Shown piece by piece: positions 1 to 7,754 of a DNA stretch of 26,581 bases. This DNA is from CAVXDP01 sp964562925. Lineage in GTDB: Archaea > Thermoproteota > Bathyarchaeia > 40CM-2-53-6 > CAVXDP01. The stretch covers positions 1 to 26,581 of the forward strand of contig CAZLVF010000019.1 in NCBI GenBank assembly GCA_964562925.1. Reading direction: 5' to 3'. Below the pieces are notes generated by a model. That model did not search any database. It had not been told where the DNA came from and saw only the letters and a program-made list of their open reading frames with translations. The translations under genes were made by a program, and so were the position numbers. Position 1 is the first letter of the stretch. Every line of letters begins with the position of its first letter.

Positions 1-108
1 AAGGGATCCACATACAATTCAACTCGGGGCGTTTCGCTCGCTGAAGAATCAGTGGAATTGTTAGCGGTCTCTTTGATACGAAAGCCTATCCACGAATGTT
101 TTCGATAA
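1..108 (+). CDS. 3' end of an unidentified protein (partial)
   Basis: Frame 1 is open from the window edge to a TAA at 106-108 and would encode the last 35 residues of a protein ending ...IRKPIHECFR. The other two + frames close within the first 65 bases. The amphipathic run VELLAVSLIRKP looks protein-like, but the piece is too short to assign to a family. It could be an open frame by chance. The gene would lie upstream of the DUF2284 gene on the same strand. Confidence 0.35.
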   Translation, partial: KGSTYNSTRGVSLAEESVELLAVSLIRKPIHECFR

Positions 109-186
109 GGATTTCCTGGAAGATAGATCGATTAGGTTTCTTCAAATATCACCGACGACTCAGGCTAAGCTTCGTTGATGGGTTGA

Positions 187-822
187 ATGGTGCCCAAGAA
201 GAAGACAAGCAAATTCGATTTTCTCGTAGAACTAGCGTTAGGGCTAGGAGCAGTTGAAGCAAAGATAATACGGGTAAGCAAGATTGTCGTCGAAGACAGG
301 GTCCTATTGAAATGCAGAGTTGGATGTGAAACATACAAGAGAAAATTGATGTGTCCTCCCTTCGCTCCGACCGTTGATGAGTTCAGAAAGATGTTGAAAG
401 ACTACAGATACGCTCTTGTCTCCAAGTTTCCCGCGGAAGCTGAGACGCAAGTGGATGTGGGAAGAAGCCTTCTAAGGAATAGATATGACCCAACCGTCCC
501 AGCCGAGGTCAGAGAGAAAGCGTCGAGGTTCTGGTCCGAGTGGAGCAAAGACAAGAAGAGGATACATCTTGCGCTCCTTGAACTTGAGAAAGCCGCATTC
601 AACAAAGGATATGTCTTAGCAACCGGGTTCTCAACAGGATCTTGTGCATTGTGTGAAAAATGTAACGTGGAGGCTGGAGTCTGCATTCACCCGACAATGG
701 CTCGATATCCAGAGCATGCCGTTGGAATAAACATAAAGAAAACTATGGAAAAAGTTGGAATGCCAATAGCATTCCCGTTCCCAGGGAAACCTGAACCAGT
801 CTCATTAATGTTGATCGACTAG
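187..822 (+). CDS. DUF2284 family predicted metal-binding protein
   Basis: A 211-residue soluble protein with the cysteine layout of DUF2284. An N-terminal group is Cys43, Cys47 and a CPP motif at Cys56. A C-terminal group is Cys153, Cys156, Cys159 and Cys166, followed by the family's HP...RYPEHA and GINIKKTM stretch. Seven conserved cysteines suggest Fe-S or zinc binding; the biochemical role of the family is not established. The ATG at 187 is chosen because an upstream ATG at 178 runs into a stop after one codon. No convincing Shine-Dalgarno precedes it. The MFS gene follows 50 bases later on the same strand and two Fe-S radical SAM genes lie further on, so a link to Fe-S or metal metabolism is possible but unproven. 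Confidence 0.85.
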   Translation: MVPKKKTSKFDFLVELALGLGAVEAKIIRVSKIVVEDRVLLKCRVGCETYKRKLMCPPFAPTVDEFRKMLKDYRYALVSKFPAEAETQVDVGRSLLRNRYDPTVPAEVREKASRFWSEWSKDKKRIHLALLELEKAAFNKGYVLATGFSTGSCALCEKCNVEAGVCIHPTMARYPEHAVGINIKKTMEKVGMPIAFPFPGKPEPVSLMLID

Positions 823-872
823 GAATCGTAACTGCTGGACCACGTATTCGAGAAAGCTCGGACGTTGGTAAT

Positions 873-2183
873 GTGGAAACCCAGTCAACGTTGAATCAGA
901 ATTCATCGAACCAGTCTTACAAATGGATTGTTCTCTTAATCACCACTGTTGGAGCTTTCATGACTCCTCTAGACAGCAGCATTGTAAGCATCGCTCTTCC
1001 ATCGATCGCGTCAAGTCTCGACATTGAATACACAGCGGTCGTCTGGGTACCTACCTCCTACCTTCTCTTCCTTTCTATTCTGCTTCTCAGTTTTGGAAGA
1101 CTCGCCGACATAAAGGGACGAAGGACGCTATTTATCGGAGGATTTACTCTATTCACAGCTGCTTCTCTGCTCTGCGCCATCTCACAGACTGGCTTGGAGC
1201 TCGTATTATCTAGGTCTATTCAAGGGATAGGTGCAGCACTGGTAGGAGCAACCTCGCCAGCCATAGTTACCGATGTTTTTCCAAGTAGTGAACGTGGAAA
1301 GGCTCTCGGCATTAACGCGATGGCTGTTTACACAGGCTTGTCCGTCGGTCCGACTTTGGGAGGATTTCTAGTTCAAAGCTTGGGGTGGCGCTGGATCTTC
1401 TTGGTGAATCTGCCGATCGGCATTTTTGTTATCTCTGTTTCTCTGTTAAGGTTGAAGGAGTCAACGAAACCTGCGAGGCGCGAAAGATTTGATCTTTCAG
1501 GCGCTGGGTCTTTCGCTATGTGTTTGGCCGCTCTGCTCTCTGCTCTGACGCTCGGCCCCAGTTATGGGTGGGCAACTCTCGTAGTCACTAGTCTCTTCTT
1601 GACGAGTGGAGCCTTCTTCATTTTGTTTTTGGTGATTGAGAAGAAGAAAGGTAGGGAAGCAATGTTAGATATCTATCTATTCTTTCGNNNNNNNNNNNNN
1701 NNNNNNNNNNNNNNNNNNNNNNNNNNNNNNNNNNNNNNNNNNNNNNNNNNNNNNNNNNNNNNNNNNNNNNNNNNNNNNNNNNNNNNNGGGCTTTTCATGT
1801 TCAGTACTTTAAGAACTGATTCCTCCAGTCTAGACGTTATCGTCAGGTTGCTTATGTTGGGTGTAGGCATGGGGGTCTTCTCTGCGCCCAATACTAGTGC
1901 AGTGATGGGTTCGGTCGACAAGAGTAGATTAGGAGTGGCTGCTGGTACCCTTGCAACGATGAGATTTATGGGTCAATCTATGAGCTTGGCGGTTATGGGG
2001 GCTGTTGCTGCTACCGCAATCCCTTCCAAGATACTTTCAGACCTGTTCATCGGATTGAGAAGCGAAGCTGAGGTAGTTATAGCGGAGGCGTTCGTAGAAG
2101 GCATTCGTAGAGCGTTCATCATCTCAAGTATCATATCAGCCTTGGGCGTCTTCACATCTCTGGTCCGCGGAAAAAAGAACTAA
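873..2183 (+). CDS. MFS drug-exporter-like transporter (DHA2/EmrB type), interrupted by an assembly gap
   Basis: A multi-span inner-membrane transporter. The N-terminal half shows MFS motif A (GRLADIKGRR, about residues 75-85) and the antiporter motif C (GLSVGPTLGG, about 150-160), followed by GWRWIFLVNLPIG, which is typical of 14-helix proton-drug antiporters. The last part, with LLMLGVGMGVFSAPNTSAVM and GVAAGTLATMRFMGQSMS, matches the end of the same family. Between them are 100 Ns. Compared with the usual arrangement, roughly 80 residues should lie there rather than the 33-34 implied, so the true gene is probably longer. The start is GTG at 873. The substrate cannot be read from the sequence. 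Confidence 0.85.
   Translation: METQSTLNQNSSNQSYKWIVLLITTVGAFMTPLDSSIVSIALPSIASSLDIEYTAVVWVPTSYLLFLSILLLSFGRLADIKGRRTLFIGGFTLFTAASLLCAISQTGLELVLSRSIQGIGAALVGATSPAIVTDVFPSSERGKALGINAMAVYTGLSVGPTLGGFLVQSLGWRWIFLVNLPIGIFVISVSLLRLKESTKPARRERFDLSGAGSFAMCLAALLSALTLGPSYGWATLVVTSLFLTSGAFFILFLVIEKKKGREAMLDIYLFFXXXXXXXXXXXXXXXXXXXXXXXXXXXXXXXXXXGLFMFSTLRTDSSSLDVIVRLLMLGVGMGVFSAPNTSAVMGSVDKSRLGVAAGTLATMRFMGQSMSLAVMGAVAATAIPSKILSDLFIGLRSEAEVVIAEAFVEGIRRAFIISSIISALGVFTSLVRGKKN
1688..1787. other. Scaffold gap of 100 Ns
   Basis: Exactly 100 Ns, the conventional placeholder for a gap of unknown length. It falls within the MFS gene, about where transmembrane helices 8-11 should be. Both flanks read as MFS protein in the same nominal frame. 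Because the gap length is arbitrary, that frame agreement is a coincidence and not evidence for an intact gene. Confidence 0.98.
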
Positions 2184-2212
2184 TTCTAGACTTTCACAAG
2201 GAACGCTGAGGG

Positions 2213-3448
2213 TTGAAAGCGAGTATACCCGTGTTCTCGATCGCTGAAAAGAGCTTAGCGCGCTGCACACAGTGTGGCATATGCGACGAAATCGTTGCTT
2301 GTTCAAGCCTCTACGCTGGCTACGCGGAAGATTGTGTTGGCTGTGGCGCCTGCTATCTTGCATGCCCCAACGAAGCCATAGAGATGAAGGATAGAGAAGA
2401 AGGGAATCAAATCAGGATTAGAGTGGATGACAAGAATTTCTCGGTTCCAGAGAAGGTAACTGTAAAGAAAGCTCTTGAGCTTCTCGGTTATCGGGTATTC
2501 GCTCCCTGCGAGGTTGGAGGCTGCTACAGCTGCGCAGTTGAGATTAGAGGCGAGACGAGGCCTAGCTGTGTAACTGGCGTTAAGGAGGGGATGGAGGTGA
2601 AGACAGAGTTTTCTGGAGACCGTACTCCCAGAAGGCTAGTCCACGGTTGGATGGGACACTCGGTCGGTGGAGTTGGAACCCCTTGGCATCTGAAGAGGGT
2701 TTACGGATACGTAGAAGCCGCCGCCTTTGCTTGCGGCTGTAACCTCCGCTGTCCTCAATGCCAAAACTGGACCACAACCTACTGTGGGAAGGAGGTAGCC
2801 CTCACGCCGAGAGAGGCAGCTGTGCTAATGAGCGACGCAAGAAGACGTTCCAGAGTCGATAGGATGGCTATATCCGGAGGAGAGTGCACCCTAAACAGAT
2901 CATGGCTGGTCGAATATATTCATGAGCTGAGAAGACTCAACCATGACGAGAAGGCGAGGTTTCACATTGATACTAATGCCACGATTCTCACCAGCGACTA
3001 TATTGACGAACTAATAGAATCTGGGATGACAGATATCGGGCCGGACCTGAAAGGCTTCTATCTTGAAACTTTCATGAGGATAACCGGGCTGAAAGACAAA
3101 GATCTTGCCACCGAGTATCACAAGACCAGTTGGGAAGCCGTAAGATACCTAATTGATAGATACAAAACTAGAATCTTCATCGGCATAGGAATACCGTACA
3201 ACAGAGACCTCATTTCACTGGAGGAAATTGCTCGGACAGGCGAAGAAATATTCAAGATAGACCCCGAGGTTCAGGTCTGCGCCCTAGACTATAGGCCGGA
3301 ATTTCGAAGAAAGAATATCTCAAGACCAGGATACGAAGAAATGGTTAGAGTCTGGAAGGCCTTGAAAGCCACGGGACTCAGAACTGTTATTTGTCAAACA
3401 GAACGAGGACATATCGGGCCTGATGAACAAACAAACCTGTATGCTTGA
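2213..3448 (+). CDS. Multi-cluster radical SAM protein: 2x[4Fe-4S] ferredoxin + [2Fe-2S] ferredoxin + radical SAM core
   Basis: A 411-residue predicted redox enzyme with four Fe-S sites in series. Residues 18-51 hold two ferredoxin motifs: Cys18, 21, 24, 30 and Cys41, 44, 47, 51 with the following Pro. Residues 66-130 form a plant-type [2Fe-2S] domain with Cys99-x4-Cys104-x2-Cys107-x11-Cys119. The radical SAM core starts near 160, with CxxxCxxC at Cys176, 180, 183 in the context GCNLRCPQCQNW, and a GGE motif at 222-224. The QNW context resembles the PflA-like/AmmeMemoRadiSam branch. The N-terminal domains would be able to bring electrons directly to the SAM cluster. Start TTG at 2213 lies 29 bases after the MFS stop, with only a close GAGG before it. 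The substrate is unknown. A second radical SAM gene follows within 50 bases. Confidence 0.87.
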   Translation: MKASIPVFSIAEKSLARCTQCGICDEIVACSSLYAGYAEDCVGCGACYLACPNEAIEMKDREEGNQIRIRVDDKNFSVPEKVTVKKALELLGYRVFAPCEVGGCYSCAVEIRGETRPSCVTGVKEGMEVKTEFSGDRTPRRLVHGWMGHSVGGVGTPWHLKRVYGYVEAAAFACGCNLRCPQCQNWTTTYCGKEVALTPREAAVLMSDARRRSRVDRMAISGGECTLNRSWLVEYIHELRRLNHDEKARFHIDTNATILTSDYIDELIESGMTDIGPDLKGFYLETFMRITGLKDKDLATEYHKTSWEAVRYLIDRYKTRIFIGIGIPYNRDLISLEEIARTGEEIFKIDPEVQVCALDYRPEFRRKNISRPGYEEMVRVWKALKATGLRTVICQTERGHIGPDEQTNLYA

Positions 3449-3494
3449 GGCCAGACTGCTGAACTGAAAGCAACTTTTGGTTTGGTTTCTGTCT

Positions 3495-4370
3495 ATGGGA
3501 GACTATCAACGTTTCTTGGCACCCAACTTCAAGCCGTTCAGTCCTTTAGAGCTGGCTAAGGAGACTGAGAAGATAGTTGCCAGAAACGGACCGGAAGGAC
3601 CCGAGAGAAAGTACACTGGCGTTTATTCCGCCCCTGTTTACGGGGGAATCGCTACAGGATACGCGACCGGATGCTGTCTACGCTGTGTATATTGTTGGAG
3701 CAGCTGGTCGAGAGACTTTCCCGAACAGCTGGGGAACTTCTACTCTGCCAAGGAGATCGCTCAGAAACTATTCAGAGCAGCCGAAGAAGGGATAACCAGC
3801 CCTGGATGGAGACGCTTCAGGCATCTTAAGGTGAATAAGCTTCGACTCTCAGGCTGCGAACCGACCATTGGAAAAGAGCATCTCCTCTCGCTGTTGGAAC
3901 ATGTTAAGAAGTCGAAGTATCAGCTATTCATCTTGGAAACGAACGGTTTACTCATCGGAGCTGACAGAAACTATGCAAAGGAGCTTGTTGAATTCGCAGA
4001 AAAGCTCTACGTTCGCGTATCATTCAAAGCAGCAACTCCTGAAGGGTTCACTCAAAGAACTGGAGCGATAGGACAATTCTACGAGTTGCCGTTCAAAGCG
4101 TTCAGTTACCTGTTGGAGGAGGGGATCTACGCGCGGGCAGCTGCGATGACAGATCCGAAGATCATGTCCGGGGAAGAGAGAAAGCTTTTGATCGATATGC
4201 TCGGAGAAATCGACAGACGAATCTCAGACAGCCCTGAAGAGCTTGAGGAGGAGCAGATCGACGCATATGACACTACAGTACATCGTCTCACAGCCTCCGT
4301 TGACGAGAACTATGCGAAAGAACTCGAAAGGAAAATGTTCCGTCGTTATACTGGACAAGAAGCATCATAG
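3495..4370 (+). CDS. Radical SAM protein, substrate unknown
   Basis: A protein of about 291 residues with the radical SAM signature at Cys60, 64, 67 (CCLRCVYCW, numbered from the ATG at 3495; Cys61 is an extra adjacent Cys). SGCEPT follows at about residue 115, in the usual place of the GGEP SAM-binding motif. The C-terminal part is helical and acidic and has no visible extra cluster. The frame could open at a TTG at 3477, but ATG 3495 (MGDYQRF) looks better; neither has a clear ribosome site. It follows the multi-cluster radical SAM gene on the same strand and may share its transcript. I do not recognise a named subfamily. Confidence 0.82.
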   Translation: MGDYQRFLAPNFKPFSPLELAKETEKIVARNGPEGPERKYTGVYSAPVYGGIATGYATGCCLRCVYCWSSWSRDFPEQLGNFYSAKEIAQKLFRAAEEGITSPGWRRFRHLKVNKLRLSGCEPTIGKEHLLSLLEHVKKSKYQLFILETNGLLIGADRNYAKELVEFAEKLYVRVSFKAATPEGFTQRTGAIGQFYELPFKAFSYLLEEGIYARAAAMTDPKIMSGEERKLLIDMLGEIDRRISDSPEELEEEQIDAYDTTVHRLTASVDENYAKELERKMFRRYTGQEAS

Positions 4371-4437
4371 TCAATGACTTGACGTTCAACAGACTTATCT
4401 ATTGGTTGTTGCCGCGTAAGAGGCTTGGTAGAGCAAG

Positions 4438-4851
4438 ATGTACTGTCCTAGATGTGGAAAGGAGATAGGAAAAGAATCTGGGTTCTGTCCACATTGCGGA
4501 TCCTCAATTACTCCTGAGAAAGGGTTCATCATAGTAACTACCCCGACGATACCTGGACACAAGATAAGCAGAGTGTTGGGCGTGGTCACAGGTCTAACTC
4601 CGCGGACAAGAGGCGTACTGGGAAAGTTTGTCGCAGGCATTCAATCGATGGTGGGCGGAGAGGTAACGGCTTTCACAACGGAGCTTGAGAAGGCGAGAAT
4701 AGAGGCGATGAACAGGGTACGTGAAAAGGCGATAGCCTTAGGCGCTAACGCGATAGTAGGGTTGGATATAGAAACGTCTGATCTAGGGTTACAGGCTGGA
4801 GTCACAGTAATATCTGCGACAGGCACCGCAGTTATTGTAGAACCAGAGTGA
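4438..4851 (+). CDS. YbjQ/UPF0145 (DUF74) family protein with N-terminal zinc ribbon
   Basis: A 137-residue protein. The first 22 residues form a zinc ribbon (Cys3, Cys6, Cys17, Cys20). The rest matches YbjQ/UPF0145: an IIVTTPTIPG strand, then VLGVVTG, then the helix with ARIEAMNRVREKAIALGANAIVG, and a final TGTAVIVE strand. Single-domain homologues form pentameric rings and have been called heavy-metal-binding, but no activity is established. The ribbon fused in front is a variant on the usual about 105-residue form. A box-A-like CTTATCTATT at about 4393-4402 sits some 35-45 bases before the ATG and could be its promoter. It starts after the radical SAM gene with a 67-base gap. Confidence 0.85.
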   Translation: MYCPRCGKEIGKESGFCPHCGSSITPEKGFIIVTTPTIPGHKISRVLGVVTGLTPRTRGVLGKFVAGIQSMVGGEVTAFTTELEKARIEAMNRVREKAIALGANAIVGLDIETSDLGLQAGVTVISATGTAVIVEPE

Positions 4852-5000
4852 CTCTATCACTGTGACCGGACGGCTTACGGTCGCTTTTCAAATTCTATTT
4901 GGAGTTCTTCAATGGATTCGACGGAAGCCATCGAGGTTATCTTGGCCCTTCAGACTCTATGTGCCAACGCTCAGCCACGGTTCCTCCGTTATCATCAAAC

Positions 5001-5264
5001 CTAGATTGCCACGCTGTGGCGGTCTGGTGCAACCCATCCACACCTTCTACATGTAGCGTAGCCAAGCTGATCTATTGAGAACACAGCGATCTTACCACAG
5101 CGTAGGCAATGCTGGCTGATACTTTTGAGCATCTTAGAAGGTCTAGGTTCAACTTGGCGGCTTTTTCTAACCTGGTCTTTTCGTGATCTGGAAACTTGAC
5201 TCAGCATCCTATGCAATGTTTCCCTGTCGTATTTGAGTCTAGGCATCTTTGAACAACATCGCAT
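5001..5264 (-). CDS. Small basic zinc-ribbon protein, hypothetical
   Basis: An 87-residue frame with a C-terminal treble-cleft or ribbon motif: Cys53-x2-Cys56-x15-Cys72-x2-Cys75, with CLRCGK and CRRCGW knuckles. The N-terminal half is rich in Lys and Arg, which suggests nucleic-acid binding. The ATG at 5264 is about 40 bases from the symmetrical TATA box at 5302-5309, giving a short leader; an internal ATG at 5246 is the alternative. An antisense frame at 4862-5056 has no recognisable features. No family is recognised. The paired CxxCG knuckles and the promoter position are the reasons to call it real. Confidence 0.5.
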   Translation of the reverse strand: MRCCSKMPRLKYDRETLHRMLSQVSRSRKDQVRKSRQVEPRPSKMLKSISQHCLRCGKIAVFSIDQLGYATCRRCGWVAPDRHSVAI

Positions 5265-5301
5265 CTACAGAGCTTTGCCTGTGTCTTCAACCAGCGGATA
5301 C

Positions 5302-5309
5302 CTATATAG
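5302..5309. promoter_or_regulatory. Symmetrical TATA box (CTATATAG) serving two divergent genes
   Basis: CTATATAG is a perfect palindrome. In the + direction its centre is about 28 bases before the ATG at 5334, which predicts a leaderless or nearly leaderless mRNA. In the - direction it is about 40 bases from the ATG at 5264, which predicts a leader of about 15 bases. The position fits both genes and there is no other TATA-like sequence in the 69-base gap. Confidence 0.55.
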
Positions 5310-5333
5310 AATTGCAACAGGCAACACCAACTC

Positions 5334-5684
5334 ATGAATCTCTCTTATATTGATGAACATCGCCACTACCATAGCGGAGGCAGCGCATTGTTAGGCAAGT
5401 CACAGCCTAAGGCACGGTTCTCGAGCCGCCTTGCAAATGGAGACTTTCTCACACTGGCTGTTTGGCCCGGAAAAAAGGATCCAAATGCTGAAGTACTAAC
5501 GGTGCAGATTCGACATTCTAGTGGTGGCGGTTGGGAAACGGTTGGCAGGTTGGCTGCGTATCGGTCGAGCGACGGGAACTACTCCCTACTCCCCGAACGT
5601 CAACCTTTGAAGAATGTTCCAGCGGATGTGAGCGCCAGCATATCAGAGGGAAAAGAGGATTCAGAGGATGAGATGACCCTCTGA
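5334..5684 (+). CDS. Hypothetical small protein
   Basis: A 116-residue frame with no recognised domain. The central part (about residues 38-90) alternates hydrophobic and polar residues in a beta-rich pattern: FLTLAVWPGKKDP, VLTVQIRH, WETVGRLAAYR, YSLLPER. It ends in a strongly acidic tail (EGKEDSEDEMTL). The N-terminus is His/Tyr-rich (DEHRHYHSGG). There is no signal peptide and no membrane segment. The ATG sits 25-30 bases after a TATA box, so the transcript is probably leaderless, and it diverges from the small zinc-ribbon gene. The WPGKKDP...QIRH layout might suit a single-strand DNA or RNA-associated small beta domain, but this is only an impression. Confidence 0.6.
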   Translation: MNLSYIDEHRHYHSGGSALLGKSQPKARFSSRLANGDFLTLAVWPGKKDPNAEVLTVQIRHSSGGGWETVGRLAAYRSSDGNYSLLPERQPLKNVPADVSASISEGKEDSEDEMTL

Positions 5685-5753
5685 GAGTATTTAGACCGAT
5701 GTCTAGATGATCTTCCACTGTGTTGGAATCAGGTAAAGCTGTCTTGAGCGTTG

Positions 5754-6521
5754 CTACGGGCTTCCCGGTTCTTGCACCGGAGCCTCTCCCTTGATCTTTT
5801 CGACGATGCTGACCGCTTTCTGTACTTGGATCTCGGTTCCCTTGATCAAGAGGACGAGGTTTCCTTCAGCTCCACCGATGCCTCCTGCGGCTATGGGAAT
5901 CGCCTCGACCTCGGCCAGAAGCCGTAAAGCTTCAACCTCTGTTATCACGGTTCCAAACATAGGGATCAGTTCGCATGGAATTCCAGTCGCCAGATCAATC
6001 TTGTCTGTTGAGATCTCCTTCGACCCTACTAGCACTGAGACTGGGATGGACTTCTCGAGACCCACAGGAATTACTACCTGAATTCCTCTCGCCATCGCCG
6101 TTGTTTGGTAGATTCCCAGAGTTCCGCCCGTGGTCTTCAGGTTTTCTCGACCCACGAGGAGGCCGGGGATACCATCCGGGCCGACAGCATTCGCGCCTTT
6201 GATTATGACGTCGCCCGGTTTCAGATCTTTCATTACGTCCGCTAAGGTAGCGCCCTCTTTAGTCTTGCCGTTCACGAGAATAGTTTCTGTTGGAGGGTTC
6301 GGGTTAGCCTGCAAACCCTTACGACCAATATAACCTGCAGTATAGTTTCCTTTCTTTATTGGCGAGCCCTTGAGTTCCTCAACGATGTAAGCGTTGGTGC
6401 TGCCACGACAGATGACTAAAGTTCCAGTCTTCAACGCATTTCGGACAGAATCCATGTTGAGGACGGCTTTGGCCAGAAGCCTCTTCGACTCAGACGGTGT
6501 TAGACTGATTTCTGCTTTCAT
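5754..6521 (-). CDS. Conserved-looking protein of unknown function
   Basis: A 255-residue soluble protein. I do not recognise a named family, but it has the look of a conserved enzyme or ligand-binding fold. Glycine-rich loops include CRGSTNAYIVEEL near residue 40, KPGDVIIKGANAVGPDGIPG near 105-125, and AAGGIGGAEGNLVLLIKG near the C-terminus, where a FGTVITEVEALRLLAEV helix precedes the last strands. The ATG at 6521 is chosen because CCACC (GGTGG on this strand) lies 8 bases before it at 6530-6534. A GTG at 6533 would add four residues and lacks such a site. It is transcribed away from the acetamidase gene, with a shared upstream region at 6522-6683. Confidence 0.72.
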   Translation of the reverse strand: MKAEISLTPSESKRLLAKAVLNMDSVRNALKTGTLVICRGSTNAYIVEELKGSPIKKGNYTAGYIGRKGLQANPNPPTETILVNGKTKEGATLADVMKDLKPGDVIIKGANAVGPDGIPGLLVGRENLKTTGGTLGIYQTTAMARGIQVVIPVGLEKSIPVSVLVGSKEISTDKIDLATGIPCELIPMFGTVITEVEALRLLAEVEAIPIAAGGIGGAEGNLVLLIKGTEIQVQKAVSIVEKIKGEAPVQEPGSP

Positions 6522-6622
6522 TTGATCATCCACCCGGATTCATTGTCCTAAGTTAGCATCTTTACTTCATTTCTCTTTTGGTTAACTTGATTGAAGCGGG
6601 ATGAGACCAAGCCAGAGATTTG

Positions 6623-6632
6623 TCTATATCTA
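6623..6632 (+). promoter_or_regulatory. TATA-like promoter of the acetamidase gene
   Basis: TCTATATCTA at 6623-6632 predicts transcription from about 6652-6657. This makes the TTG at 6651 an unlikely start and supports the ATG at 6684 with a leader of about 30 bases. Confidence 0.45.
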
Positions 6633-6683
6633 TTGAGAGGACAGTAATAATTGATCAATGAGACGTTGATAGCGGGGTTTCGT

Positions 6684-7619
6684 ATGAGGAGGATAAGCAA
6701 AAGACCTGCAAATGAAATGAGGCAGGGTGTTGACTGCATCTTTGGCCCTAACGTTAAACCGGTCGCCACGGCCTCGTCTGGAGATGTTGTAGAGGTCGAG
6801 GTCTACGACTGCTTTGCAAACGCCATCAGACCTGACCGAGGTTTGAAGGAGGTTCTGGAGTCGGGTGAAGAGATGTTTGATAACCCAGTCACCGGCCCAA
6901 TCTATATCGAAGGAGCTGAACGTGGAGATACGCTTGCGGTAGATATTCTCGGGATCGATGTAGGGGAAGATGCTGTTACCGCCCTCGTGCCAGGCTTCGG
7001 CGCACTCGAGGGTTGGCTGACAGAGGTTCCACCGGTAACAAAATTTAGCGAGATAAGAGACGGGAAAGTAGTGTTTGTCACCTCGAAGGAGAAGTCAATC
7101 AAGATCTCAATTCAACCGTTCATTGGAACTATCGGCGTTGCGCCTGCCGTGGAGAGTGTATCAACCGTGACGCCATCGAGACATGGCGGAAACCTTGACA
7201 CTTCTTATGTGACTGTCGGAAACCGACTGTACCTGCGCGTTAATGTTAAAGGAGCTCTATTTGGACTCGGGGACGTTCACGCCAGACAAGGCAACGGAGA
7301 GATCTGCGGAACCGCCGCCGAGGTACCAGCATTGGTGAGACTCAGGTTCGAGGTGATCAAGGGCAAGAGGATAGATTGGCCTAGGATTGAATCTCCAGAT
7401 GCGATAATGACAGTCTGCAGCGCTCGGCCACTTGAAGATGCTGCTAGGCTGGCTGCCCGAGAGCTGATGAGATGGCTTGTAGCAGACTTTGGACTTGAAG
7501 AGTACGAAGCATACATGCTGCTTAGCATTGCAGGCGACATCGAGATATCGCAGATTGTTAATCCGCTGTATACCGCGGTTGCAAAAATCGAGAAGGAACT
7601 GCTCTCCCAGCTCGGATAG
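6684..7619 (+). CDS. Acetamidase/formamidase family protein (FmdA/AmdA)
   Basis: A protein of about 311 residues, the usual length of the family that hydrolyses formamide or acetamide to the acid and ammonia. Landmarks are GPNVKPVATASSGDVVEVE...YDCF near the N-terminus, NPVTGPIYIEGAERGDTLAVDI, GGNLDTSYVTVGNRLYL in the middle, and GALFGLGDVHARQGNGEICG, which contains the metal-ligand region of the family. The ATG at 6684 is preferred over a TTG at 6651 because of the TATA box at 6623-6632 and because homologues start close to this point. It stands alone, divergent from the unknown gene at 5754-6521. The exact amide cannot be read from sequence; ammonia release is the likely role. Confidence 0.88.
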   Translation: MRRISKRPANEMRQGVDCIFGPNVKPVATASSGDVVEVEVYDCFANAIRPDRGLKEVLESGEEMFDNPVTGPIYIEGAERGDTLAVDILGIDVGEDAVTALVPGFGALEGWLTEVPPVTKFSEIRDGKVVFVTSKEKSIKISIQPFIGTIGVAPAVESVSTVTPSRHGGNLDTSYVTVGNRLYLRVNVKGALFGLGDVHARQGNGEICGTAAEVPALVRLRFEVIKGKRIDWPRIESPDAIMTVCSARPLEDAARLAARELMRWLVADFGLEEYEAYMLLSIAGDIEISQIVNPLYTAVAKIEKELLSQLG

Positions 7620-7754
7620 ACTCAGTCTTCCTTGGCAAGAGGAACAGGTTTCATCTAGTCTAACAATTTTCTGGCATGTGAGTTGAAGAGAACAGGTGCT
7701 CGTCACGCTTAAGAATAAGGATGGAAAATTGTCAAACTGTGTGATGTGACGGGA

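Noticed and set aside
4862..5056. A 64-codon + strand frame between the YbjQ gene and the small zinc-ribbon gene
   Set aside because: It has no domain and overlaps the zinc-ribbon frame, which has two Cys knuckles and a promoter.
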